DNA of 64,000 nucleotides from Streptomyces antioxidans (GTDB lineage: Bacteria > Actinomycetota > Actinomycetes > Streptomycetales > Streptomycetaceae): contig NZ_LAKD02000058.1 of the NCBI RefSeq assembly GCF_000968685.2, forward strand, positions 1-64,000, in the 5' to 3' direction. Below are positions 34,199 through 46,900 of the stretch, in pieces. Positions within the stretch are counted from its first letter, which is position 1; each line of letters opens with the position of its first letter. Both the position numbers and the translations under genes were made by a program. The notes beneath the pieces are model-generated. The model did no database searches, was not told the DNA's origin, and was given only the letters and a program-made list of their open reading frames with translations.

Positions 34199-35098
34199 TC
34201 ACCCATACCGGTGACGGTCCCCCGTGACCACCGCCGCCAGCGTCCGGGCCGGGCCGTCGACCGCGGGGCCGTGGAGGAGTTCGGTGCGGTGGACCAGGCG
34301 GGGGGCGATCAGGGGGGCCGTGACGATGCCGGGGGTGCCCTTGGCGGCGGGGTGGGGGAGGAGGACCAGGCCGTGGCCCGCGGCGGTGAGGGCCAGGAGG
34401 CCGCGTACATCGGTGCCCTCGTACGTCACCGAGGCGCGGAAGCCGTCGGTCCGGCTGACCGCGCGCAGCTGCTCGAGCGGCATGGCGGCGTCCGGGGCGT
34501 CCAGCCACCGGGCATCGGCGAGGTCGGCCAGCCGCAGGCCGAGGCGGCGGGCCAGCGGGTGGCCGGTGGGCAGGGCCACCACCAGCGGGGCCTCCGCGAC
34601 CGTGACCGCGGTGAGCGGGCCCACCTCCGGCAGCGGCAGCGCGTCGGCGGCGGTGGCAGGGCCGTCGACCAGCCCCAGGTCCAGGGTCCCGGACGCCACC
34701 GCGGCCGGGATCTCCCGGCGCCCGAGGATCCGCAAGTTAGCCTTGGCCGCCGGATGCGCCCTCCGCACCCGGTCCAGCGCCGTGGCGATTCTCGGCGTCA
34801 TCGCCAGCGGCGAGGCCCCCACGACCAGCCGTGCGGCCCCCGCCGCCGAAAGCCGCTCGACGTCGGCCCGCGCCGCGTCCAGACGGAGCAGCAGCGGACC
34901 GGCGTGTTCCAGCAGCCGGGCACCCGCGCTGGTGAGCATGACCGGCCGCCGGGTCAGCAGCGGCGTCCGCAGATCCGCTTCGAGGGACGCGATGTGCTCG
35001 GAGACGGCCGCGGGGGTGAAGCCCAGCTCATGGGCGGCATCGGAGAAGGATCCGCAGCGGGCCACGGAGATGAACGTGCGGAGCAGATGCGGGTCCAT
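34199..35098 (-). CDS. LysR family transcriptional regulator
   Basis: This 299-residue protein has an N-terminal winged HTH (LLRTFISVARCGSFSDAAHELGFTPAAVSEHIASLEADL) and a C-terminal periplasmic-binding-like effector domain from about residue 90. The longer open frame upstream reads back through the divergent gene and is not real; ATG 35098 starts exactly at the conserved MDPHLLRTF. It is divergent from the (Asp-His)-tail protein gene, but the 216-bp gap makes direct control only a possibility. Confidence 0.92.
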   Translation of the reverse strand: MDPHLLRTFISVARCGSFSDAAHELGFTPAAVSEHIASLEADLRTPLLTRRPVMLTSAGARLLEHAGPLLLRLDAARADVERLSAAGAARLVVGASPLAMTPRIATALDRVRRAHPAAKANLRILGRREIPAAVASGTLDLGLVDGPATAADALPLPEVGPLTAVTVAEAPLVVALPTGHPLARRLGLRLADLADARWLDAPDAAMPLEQLRAVSRTDGFRASVTYEGTDVRGLLALTAAGHGLVLLPHPAAKGTPGIVTAPLIAPRLVHRTELLHGPAVDGPARTLAAVVTGDRHRYG

Positions 35099-35138
35099 GC
35101 CAGCAGTATCGCGGTGGCGGGGACGGCTCAGTCGGCGA

Positions 35139-35154
35139 TCACCCTTACAGGTGA
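35139..35154. promoter_or_regulatory. Small inverted repeat upstream of the LysR gene
   Basis: TCACC-N6-GGTGA lies 41-56 bp upstream of the LysR start. LysR proteins usually bind an interrupted dyad in their own promoter. The arms are only 5 bp, so the assignment is weak. Confidence 0.3.
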
Positions 35155-35314
35155 AGACGAGTGATTGTGCGTGAGCACCGATGCCCCGGCCGCCCTCGGA
35201 CCCGTGTCCTGTCACCGTGAAGGTTGAGCGACGCGCGACGCCGTTCGCGACGAACGGATCCTGCGTCGCGTTGAGAGTGCGGCGGTTGTCGTACTGCGAA
35301 GGCACAATCGACGC

Positions 35315-36238
<924 letters not shown>

Positions 36239-36386
36239 CGGGCCCCGAGACACGAGCTGCGGAATGGCCCCGCTCCACTCCTCGGGGCGGCGGGTCGCCG
36301 TCGTGCCAGCACAGCCAGCCCCACTGCGAGCGATCACGGGCGACACCAGGGCAGGACATGACCGCACGGGGGCGATGTATTAGAGT

Positions 36387-36404
36387 TATCTCGACATCGA
36401 GATA
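36387..36404. promoter_or_regulatory. 18-bp palindrome upstream of acnA (MarR/TamR-like site)
   Basis: TATCTCGA-CA-TCGAGATA has perfect 8-bp arms, 134-151 bp upstream of the aconitase start. MarR-family TamR, reported to control aconitase in S. coelicolor, binds palindromes of this general type; the match is from memory. Confidence 0.5.
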
Positions 36405-36432
36405 TCTGCTGGAAGGCGCATCGCCGCCCCGT

Positions 36433-36467
36433 GCCGGTAAGGCTTACCTAACTTAGCCCTACCTTAG
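36433..36467. promoter_or_regulatory. Two adjacent iron-box-like elements upstream of acnA
   Basis: Read on the minus strand, 36433-36451 matches the DtxR/IdeR/DmdR box TTAGGTTAGCCTAACCTAA at 14 of 19 positions, and an overlapping second box (about 36448-36466) matches at about 13 of 19. Iron control of an Fe-S enzyme would be logical. Binding is unproven. Confidence 0.5.
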
Positions 36468-36537
36468 CGGATTGGCCCGGGCATGTGACGGCAGCATTGC
36501 GGTGGTACGCGCGAAATCATGCATGAAGGAGACTGTC

Positions 36538-39255
<2,718 letters not shown>

Positions 39256-39285
39256 GCGCCGCCCAGCGGCTCACGGCAGCGGCGG

Positions 39286-39318
39286 CGGGCCGCACCCCCG
39301 GGGCGGGGGTGCGGCCCG
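39286..39318. terminator. Bidirectional terminator between acnA and the GNAT gene
   Basis: Arms 39286-39299 and 39305-39318 are perfectly complementary (14 bp) around a GGGGC loop, 30 bp after the acnA stop and just beyond the stop of the convergent acetyltransferase gene. Confidence 0.75.
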
Positions 39319-39342
39319 TCCGCGTACCAGCCGCCCCGCCGG

Positions 39343-40332
39343 TCAGAGGAACGTCCCCGAGGGGATGTACGGCTCCGGGGGCGGCATGCCGCGCAGACAC
39401 ACATAGCCGCCGGTGGACAGCTCGAGCCCGGCCTCAAGACCCACGTCCACCGCCCACTGCTGCTCGGCCGTCAGCCCCGGGACCCGGGCGTCGGTGCCCT
39501 CCGGTAGGCACAGCAGCGCCGCGGTCAGCAGCCGCTTCGCCAGCCGTCGGGAGGTCGCGGCCAGCAGCTCGACCTTGCCGTCCTCGGCCACGTAGCAGTA
39601 GCCGCTGCCCGCCAGGTCGTCCACCACCAGCAACCGCCGTTGGCTGAGCAGCAGTTCGTGGTCGGCGCCGTGTGCGCCGCCCCGGGTGCGGCGGTCCACC
39701 GAGTCCAGCAGGTCCCGGTGGCGGGCCACGCCCTCGTGCACCGCGCCGTCCGGCGGGGGCAGCCGCTCCTTGGTCTCCGGTCCGACCGTGCCGCGCAGCC
39801 GCATCGCCGGGTGGAGCGCGAAGCCCGCCCGCCGGTAGGTGCCCGCCGCACGCGAATCCTCCGATCCGACGATGATGCCGCGCAGACACCCCCGTCCGTA
39901 CAGCAGCGCCGCGGCCAGCAACTCCCGGCCGACGCCCTGCCGCTGAGCCCGTGGCAGCACCGCGAACACCGACAGCCCCCAGGTGCCCTCGCGCCGGGCC
40001 GACACCGCCACGCCGAGCGGCATTCCGGCCTCGTCCAGGGCGAGCCAGCAGCCGCCAGGGTCGGTGCGGGCGAGATGGCGGTTCCGCTCGTGGACCTCGG
40101 CCACGTACGACGGCGGCCATCCGTCCTCGCCCGCGAAGGCGGCCGAGTCGCCGAGGGACGTCGAGCGGCCGCGGGCGGCGGAGCCGTTGGGGGCGGTCGA
40201 GTCCCCGGAAACGGCCGAGCCTCCGAGGGCGGCCGAGCTCCGGAGGGCGGTGGAGTCCCCGAATGCCGCGGCTATCACCTCCCATGCCGCCTCGGCGTCC
40301 TCGTCGGTGTCACGTAGCTGGCGGAGGATCAT
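39343..40332 (-). CDS. GNAT family N-acetyltransferase with hexapeptide-repeat insertion
   Basis: This 329-residue protein has a GNAT acetyl-CoA-binding core in its middle (GLSVFAVLPRAQRQGVGRELLAAALLYG, with the RxxGxG/A-type pyrophosphate loop QRQGVG). The C-terminal half may be a second, degenerate GNAT-like lobe ending YVCLRGMPP. Residues about 25-68 are seven imperfect hexapeptides (GDSTAL-like) inserted after the first helix, before the expected acceptor-site region. The ATG at 40332 follows the divergent GH92 promoter region. Its substrate is unknown. Confidence 0.82.
   Translation of the reverse strand: MILRQLRDTDEDAEAAWEVIAAAFGDSTALRSSAALGGSAVSGDSTAPNGSAARGRSTSLGDSAAFAGEDGWPPSYVAEVHERNRHLARTDPGGCWLALDEAGMPLGVAVSARREGTWGLSVFAVLPRAQRQGVGRELLAAALLYGRGCLRGIIVGSEDSRAAGTYRRAGFALHPAMRLRGTVGPETKERLPPPDGAVHEGVARHRDLLDSVDRRTRGGAHGADHELLLSQRRLLVVDDLAGSGYCYVAEDGKVELLAATSRRLAKRLLTAALLCLPEGTDARVPGLTAEQQWAVDVGLEAGLELSTGGYVCLRGMPPPEPYIPSGTFL
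40129..40260 (-). repeat. 18-nt coding tandem repeat in the GNAT gene
   Basis: About seven degenerate 18-nt units encode GDSTAL, RSSAAL, GGSAVS, GDSTAP, NGSAAR, GRSTSL and GDSAAF in frame. Confidence 0.75.
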
Positions 40333-40401
40333 GCGCCCATGATGGCGCGTGCGATGAGCGATTGTCGGTACGTGGTGGCGGCTTGCTCGACCGGCGAACG
40401 C

Positions 40402-40413
40402 GACAACGTTGTC
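40402..40413. promoter_or_regulatory. LacI-type palindrome upstream of GH92 gene 1
   Basis: GACAACGTTGTC is a perfect 12-bp palindrome with the central CG typical of LacI-family operators. It lies 150-161 bp before the GH92 start and recurs at 47829-47840 before the second GH92 gene. Confidence 0.65.
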
Positions 40414-40562
40414 AAGCTGGCTGTATCGATCAGTACGCCGTTAACCGGGTGTCCCTGTCAAGACCTCCCCGCACCCTTACGGCCGACGCCCCCCGTGCGG
40501 TACGGTCCCCACGGCTTGCTCGACCCGGCGATCGCGGCCCTTCCGAACAAGGTGGGACCGCA

Positions 40563-43500
40563 ATGCCCTCAAGACCCCTGGCCGCCCTGGCGGCCGCGGC
40601 CCTGACCGCGGGGCTCCTCGCCACCGCTGCGCCCGCGCCCGCGTCGGCCGCCCCGCCGCCGCCGCTGGTCAAGGACCCGGCGGCGTACGTCGATCCGCTG
40701 ATCGGCAGCTCGGCCGGCGGCAACACCTTCCCCGGTGCCGTCGCGCCCTTCGGCATGCTGTCGTGGAGCCCGGAGAACACCCGCGGCGACGCCACCCGCA
40801 CCGCCGCGCCCGGCGGCTACCACTACGACGCCACCCGCGTCCGCGGCTTCAGCCTCACCCATATGTCCGGCACCGGCTGTGCCGGCGGCGCGGGCGACAT
40901 CCCCTTCTTCCCCCACGTCGGCGAGGTGACCTCCTCACCCGCCGCCGACACCAAGGACAAGGTCTACGCCTCCGGCTTCAGCCACTCCGACGAGACCGCG
41001 GAACCCGGCCGCTACAAGGTCTCCCTCGCCTCCGGCGCCGGTGCGGAGCTGACCGCCACCGCCCGCACCGGCTCGGCCCGCTTCACCTACCCCGCGGACA
41101 AGACCGCCTCCCTGCTGATCCGCACCTCCTCCTCCGAGGTCGGCAGCTCGGCCGCCGACCTCACCATCGACCCGGCGCACCGCACCGTCTCCGGCTCGGT
41201 CACCAGCGGCAACTTCTGCGGCTATCTCGACCCCGAGGGGCGCCGCAGCTACTACACGCTGCACTTCACCGCCACCTTCGACACCGCGTTCACCGCCCAG
41301 GGCACCTGGCGGGACGGCACCCTGCGGCCCGGCACCACCAGCGCCGAGGGCGGCTCCGGCGGCTATGGCAGCGACGGCCGCCCGGTGGCCGGGAAGGGCT
41401 CCGGCGGCTATCTCCAATTCGCCCCGGGCACCCGCCGGGTGGGCGTCAAGGTCGGCATCAGCTATGTCAGCGACCGGGGCGCCCGGGCCAACCTCGCCGC
41501 CGAGAACCCGCCGCGGCGCGGCTTCGACCAGGTGCGGAGCGCGGCGTATGACGCCTGGCGGCGGCAGTTGTCGGCCATCCGGGTCGGCGGCGGCGCGGAC
41601 GCGGACCGCACCACCTTCTACTCCGCGCTCTACCACTCGCTGCTGCACCCCAACGTGATCAGCGACACCGACGGCCGCTACCGGGGCAGCGACGGCGAGG
41701 TGCACCGGGTGAGCCGGGGCCACCGGGCCCAGTACGGCACCTTCTCCGGCTGGGACGTCTACCGCTCCCAGCTCCAGCTGCTCACCCTGCTGGAGCCGGA
41801 CAAGGGCTCGGACATCGCCCAGTCGCTGCTGAACCTCGCCCAGCAGAACGGCGGTGTCTGGGACCGCTGGCTCCAGGGTGCCTCGGGGACGCACGTGATG
41901 AACGGCGACCCCTCGCCCGCCGCCCTCGCCGGGATCCGGGCCTTCGGCGGCGGGGACTTCGACCTCGACGCCGCCCTCGACTCGCTCGTCAAGGCGGCCA
42001 CCGAGCCGACGGAGAAGGACCTCAGCCCGGCGGGCAAGCCCATCATGTCGGTCGGCCAGCGGCCCTCCCTCGACACCTACCTCAAGCTGCACTACATGCC
42101 GTCCGTCTCCAACGCCTGGGGCGGCGCGGCCGAGACGCTGGAGATGTCCGGCGCCGACTTCGCCCTCTCCCAGCTGGCGCGGGCCGCGGGCCGTAAGGGC
42201 ACCGCCGAGACCTTCGCGCGCCGCGCCCAGTGGTGGCAGAACAACTTCAACGCCGCCGCCGACCCCAAGACCGGCGGCTATGCCGCCAACCGTAAGGCCG
42301 ATGGCAGCTGGGTCACCGGCTTCACCCCGGCCACCGGCAACGGCTTCGTCGAGGGCACCAGCGCCCAGTACACCTGGATGGTCCCGCACAACCCCGCGGG
42401 GCTCTTCGCCGCCATGGGCGGTAAGGACGCCGCGGTGAAGCGGCTGGACGCCTTCTTCCACGACGCCGACGGGGGCTGGGCGCTCACCGGGGCGGGCGGC
42501 GAGAAGTCCGAGCTGGACAACGAGCCCTCGATCAACGTCCCCTACCTCTACGCCTACGCCGGGCAGCCGTACCAGACCCAGGAGACCGTGCGCGCCGCGA
42601 TGCGCCAGCTGTGGACCACGAAGTCCGACGGCATCCCCGGCAACGACGACCTCGGCGAGATGTCGTCCTGGTACGTCTTCTCCGCCCTCGGCATGTATCC
42701 GCAGGTGCCCTCCCGCGCCGAACTGGTCCTGGCCTCGCCCCTCTTCCCGCGGATCGAGATCGACCGCGGCGGCCGGGACATCTCCATCCGCGCCCCGCAG
42801 GCCGCGCCCGGTGCGCCGTACGTCCAGGCGCTGAAGGTGAACGGGCGGGCGAGCGACCGCCCCTGGCTGCCGGAGTCCTTCGTACGGCACGGCGGCACGC
42901 TGGACTACACCCTGTCCGACGCCCCCGACCGCGCCTGGGGCTCGGCCCCGTCCGACGCCCCGCCCTCCTTCCGCGAGGGTGAACAGCCGTACCAGATCGG
43001 GGTCGGGCCCACCACGGGCACGCTCGCCCCGGGCGACGGCCTGACCGTGAAGGTGGCCGCGGTCCCGGTCAGCGAGGGCGACCGCCCCGAGGTGCGCTTC
43101 ACCACCGAAGCGCCCGAAGGGATCACCGCCGCACCCGGCTCCGGGACGGTGGGCCCGGACGGCACGGCGGAGATCTCGCTGCGCGCGGGGAAGGACACGG
43201 CCGAGGGGTTCTACGACGCGAAGGTGACGGTGACCAGCGAGGACACCGAAGTCGTCCAGCCGATCACCCTGACCGTCGCCGCCCCCGGCTCACTGCTTGC
43301 CGCGTACAACAACGTCGGCGCGACCGAAGACGCCGGGGAGCATGAGGAGGGCGACTACGACGGCGGCGGCTGGAGCTACTCCCGCCAGGCCCTCGCCGCC
43401 GCCGGCCTCGAACCGGGCGCCAAGGGAACCACCCAGGGCCTGGACTACACCTGGCCCGCCTCCCCGGCGGGCCGCCCCGACAACGCCTCCACCACCGGCC

Positions 43501-43844
43501 AGACCCTCACCCTGCCCGAGTCCACCGCGCTCTCCTTCATCGGCAGCGCCGTCAACGGCGACCAGAAGGCCACCGCCAAGGTCACCTACACCGACGGCAC
43601 CTCGGCCGAGGCGGACCTCTCCTTCACCGACTGGACGGTGGGCGGCGGCGCCGGAACGGTCCAGTACGGGAACGTGACCCTCGCCGAGACCGCGTACCGC
43701 AACATCAGCGGCGGCGACAAGGACGTGGTGGACGCATACATCTTCGCCACGAAGGCGTTCCACGCCCCGCAAGGCAAGACGATCAAGAGCGTCACCCTGC
43801 CCGACAACGCGGATCTCCACGTCTTCGCGGTCGCCCGCGACTGA
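40563..43844 (+). CDS. Secreted GH92 alpha-mannosidase-family enzyme 1
   Basis: This 1093-residue protein has a Sec signal peptide (about 1-30, cleavage near ASA-AP). The GH92 region (about 35-790) is marked by DPLIGSSAGGNTFPGAVAPFGM, HMSGTGC, GWDVYRSQLQLLTLL, NEPSINVPYLYAYAGQP and GNDDLGEMSSWYVFSALGMYP; the acidic GNDDLG loop probably carries the catalytic base. An NEW3-like beta-sandwich (about 810-905) and a C-terminal carbohydrate-binding-like sandwich (about 915-1093) follow. GH92 enzymes are calcium-dependent exo-alpha-mannosidases acting on N-glycans or fungal mannans. It converges on a second GH92 gene and shares its operator. Confidence 0.93.
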   Translation: MPSRPLAALAAAALTAGLLATAAPAPASAAPPPPLVKDPAAYVDPLIGSSAGGNTFPGAVAPFGMLSWSPENTRGDATRTAAPGGYHYDATRVRGFSLTHMSGTGCAGGAGDIPFFPHVGEVTSSPAADTKDKVYASGFSHSDETAEPGRYKVSLASGAGAELTATARTGSARFTYPADKTASLLIRTSSSEVGSSAADLTIDPAHRTVSGSVTSGNFCGYLDPEGRRSYYTLHFTATFDTAFTAQGTWRDGTLRPGTTSAEGGSGGYGSDGRPVAGKGSGGYLQFAPGTRRVGVKVGISYVSDRGARANLAAENPPRRGFDQVRSAAYDAWRRQLSAIRVGGGADADRTTFYSALYHSLLHPNVISDTDGRYRGSDGEVHRVSRGHRAQYGTFSGWDVYRSQLQLLTLLEPDKGSDIAQSLLNLAQQNGGVWDRWLQGASGTHVMNGDPSPAALAGIRAFGGGDFDLDAALDSLVKAATEPTEKDLSPAGKPIMSVGQRPSLDTYLKLHYMPSVSNAWGGAAETLEMSGADFALSQLARAAGRKGTAETFARRAQWWQNNFNAAADPKTGGYAANRKADGSWVTGFTPATGNGFVEGTSAQYTWMVPHNPAGLFAAMGGKDAAVKRLDAFFHDADGGWALTGAGGEKSELDNEPSINVPYLYAYAGQPYQTQETVRAAMRQLWTTKSDGIPGNDDLGEMSSWYVFSALGMYPQVPSRAELVLASPLFPRIEIDRGGRDISIRAPQAAPGAPYVQALKVNGRASDRPWLPESFVRHGGTLDYTLSDAPDRAWGSAPSDAPPSFREGEQPYQIGVGPTTGTLAPGDGLTVKVAAVPVSEGDRPEVRFTTEAPEGITAAPGSGTVGPDGTAEISLRAGKDTAEGFYDAKVTVTSEDTEVVQPITLTVAAPGSLLAAYNNVGATEDAGEHEEGDYDGGGWSYSRQALAAAGLEPGAKGTTQGLDYTWPASPAGRPDNASTTGQTLTLPESTALSFIGSAVNGDQKATAKVTYTDGTSAEADLSFTDWTVGGGAGTVQYGNVTLAETAYRNISGGDKDVVDAYIFATKAFHAPQGKTIKSVTLPDNADLHVFAVARD

Positions 43845-43878
43845 GCGCGTCACCGCGAAGAGCGGCGATCCGCGATCG

Positions 43879-43923
43879 AGTGAGGCGAGGGCGAGCGCCA
43901 CCGGCGCTCGCCCTCGCCTCACT
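43879..43923. terminator. Bidirectional terminator between the two GH92 genes
   Basis: A 21-bp perfect stem (43879-43899 with 43903-43923) with a 3-nt loop lies in the 105-bp gap between the convergent stop codons. It is the strongest hairpin in the window. Confidence 0.85.
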
Positions 43924-43949
43924 GGGTTTCGAGTGCGAAGGCGCGCGGC

Positions 43950-46900
43950 TCAGCTCAGGAGTTCCACCTCCGCCAGGGTCGCCTTGGCGGTCGGCACCAG
44001 CCGGTAGTGGGCGTACGTACCGGGGGTGCGCACCGAGAAGGCGCGGGTCTGCTTGTCCCAGCTGAAGGACTCTCCCGACCTCCGGTCCAGGTCCTTCCAG
44101 CTCTTGCCGTCACGCGAACCCTGGAGCACCCATCCCGCCGGGGCCTTGCTCCGGTCCGACGAGGTCAGGGTGTACTGCACCGCGCGGCCCGCCTTCGTGA
44201 CCGGGAGGTTCACCGAGTCGAAGGTGGCCTCCGTCCCCGAGGCGTTGTCCAGCAGCGCCGTACCGCCGCTCGGCACCGTCAGGTCGTGGCGCGGGGTGGG
44301 CACCTCGTCGTCCTGGGTGATGGAGGACGGCGCGGCGTTCTTCCCCGTGCCCCAGGCCGACGGCTTCGGGCCCATCGCGAACTCCAGGGTGCCGCCCTTG
44401 GCGATCACCGAATGCGGCAGCGCGGTGGAGTTCCACGCCTTGCCGTTGACCTTCAGACCCTGGACGTACACGTTCCGCGCGCTGTTGCGCGGGGCCTTGA
44501 CCACGAGGTCGCGGCCGTTCTCCAGATGCACCGTGACCTTGGTGAACTGCGGTGATCCGATCGCGTACTCCGAGCCGCCCATGACCAGCGGATAGAAGCC
44601 CAGCGAGCTGAAGAGGTACCAGGCGGACTGCTCGCCGTTGTCCTCGTCACCGTGGTAGCCCTGGCCGATCTCACTGCCGGTGTAGAGGCGGGAGAGCACC
44701 TCGCGCACCTTCTCCTGGGTCTTCCACGGCTGGCCCGCCGCGTCGTACATGTAGGCCACATGGTGGGCGACCTGGTTGCTGTGGCCGTACATGCCCATGC
44801 GGACGTCCCGCGCCTCGGTCATCTCGTGGATGACGCCGCCGTAGGAACCGGCGAACTCCGGCGAGGCGGTCTCCGGGGTGGAGAAGTAGGTGTCCAGCTT
44901 CTTCGCCAGACCCGCCCGGCCGCCGTAGAGGTTGGCCAGGCCCCGGCTGTCCTGGGGCGCGGTGAAGGCGTAGCCCCAGCCATTGGTCTCGGTGTAGTCG
45001 TAGCCCCAGATCCGGGGGTCGTACTCATCGGAGGGCACGCGCCACTTTCCCCCGGCGTCCTTGCCCTGGAAGAAGCCCGCCTTGTCGTCGAAGAGCGAGA
45101 CATAGCCCTGCGCACGGTGCAGGAAGTACTCGGACTCCTCCTTGTAGCGGGCCTTCTTCGTCTTCGCGTAGAGCGCCTTGCCCATGTTGGCGATGCCGAA
45201 GTCATTGAGATAGCCCTCCAGCGCCCAGGACAGCCCCTCATGGGTCTCGGTGCTGGTGTAGCCCAGGAAGGGCGAGGAGGCCATGCCCTTGCGGCCGACG
45301 CCCGACGAGGGCGGCACGGTGGTGGCGTTCTTCAGCGCCGCCTCGTACGCGGCCTCGGCGTCGAACCGCACGCCCTTCAGATACGCGTCGGCGAAGGCCA
45401 CGTCCGAGCTGGTGCCGGTCATCAGGTCGGCATAGCCCGGTGAGGACCAGCGGGATATCCAGCCGCCGTCCTTGTACTGCTGCACGAAGCCGTCGACCAT
45501 CGTGCCCGCCCGCTTGGGGGTGAGCAGGGAGTAGGCGGGCCAGGTGGTGCGGTAGGTGTCCCAGAAGCCGTTGTTGACGTACACCTTTCCGTCGACGATC
45601 TTCGCGCCGGTGTGGGTCGGGGTGTTCTCCCCGGTGGCCGGAGAGAAGGCGCTCGCGTACTGGTGGCGGGGCCTCGCCGCCGTACCCGTGTTCTCGAAAG
45701 CGGAATTGGGATAGAGGTACAGCCTGTAGAGGCTGGAGTAGAGCGAGGTGAGCTGGCCGCGGTCCGCGCCCTCGACCTCGACCCGGCCGAGGATGCTGTC
45801 CCACTCCACCTGGGCGGCCCGCTTGACCTGCCCGAACGACCGCGACGCGGGCAGCTCCCGGTCGAGGTTGGCCTTGGCCTGGTCGACACCGATCAGCGAG
45901 GTGGCGAGCCGGAGGGTGACCGTACGGTCCTTCCCCGGCTTGAAGCGGAAGTAGCCGGTGACATCCTTGCCGCCGCCTCCGTCCAGCTTGCCGCCCGCGC
46001 TCACCGGGGTGTCGAAGACCCCGTAGACGAACAGTCGGCTGGCGCCGGTGGACAGGCCGCTCTTGACGTCGGAGTAGCCGCTGACGACGCCGTGCTCGGC
46101 GTCGAGGGTCAGCCCGCCGTTGTTGTTGACGTTGTCGAAGATGACGCTCGCGTCCTCGCCCGGATAGCTGAAGCGCATGGCCGCGGCGTGGTCGGTGGGC
46201 GCCATCTCGGCCTTGAGGCCGTTCTCGAAGGTCACCCCGTAGTAGTAGGGGCGCGCGGTCTCCTGCTCGTGGTGGAAGGGGAGCGCGCGGGCGGTGCGCC
46301 CGGCGTCGGGGGTGCCGGCCGCCCCGGACGGCATCACCTGGAAGGTCTGCCGGTCGCCCATCCAGGGGCTGGGCTCATGGCTGGCGCTGAACGACTGGAT
46401 GGTGGGGAGGTTGTCGGCGTTGTTGGCGCGGGCGTACTGGTAGAGCCAGTCGGTGGAGCCCGCGTTGGTCACCGGCGTCCAGAAGTTGAAGCCATTGGGG
46501 ACGGCGGTGGCCGGGAAGTTGTTGCCGCGCGAGAAGCTGCCGCTGGAGTTGGTGCCGCGGGTGGTCAGGGCGTAGTCCGACAGGTGTGCCAGCGGCTTCT
46601 CCGGCGCCTTGGGGGCGATGGAGATGTCGTCCACCCAGCCGCGGAACTGCGCGGGGCCCTTGGGGGAGTCGTAGGCCACGAGGATCCGGTCGACGGTCTT
46701 GCCCGCGGCGACCGCGCCGATCCGGGACTCCTTGTGGTTCCACTGGTTGACGTAGAGCGTCTTGGAGTCGGCCTGGCCCCGCGGGCTCATCCGGGCGCCG
46801 TGCTGGTCGACCGCGCCGGGCAGCTCGCTGAGGTAGCTGCCGTCGGTGAACGCGAGGTCGACGGAGACATGGGTGGCCGGGTAGTCGAGGTCCGTCTCGG

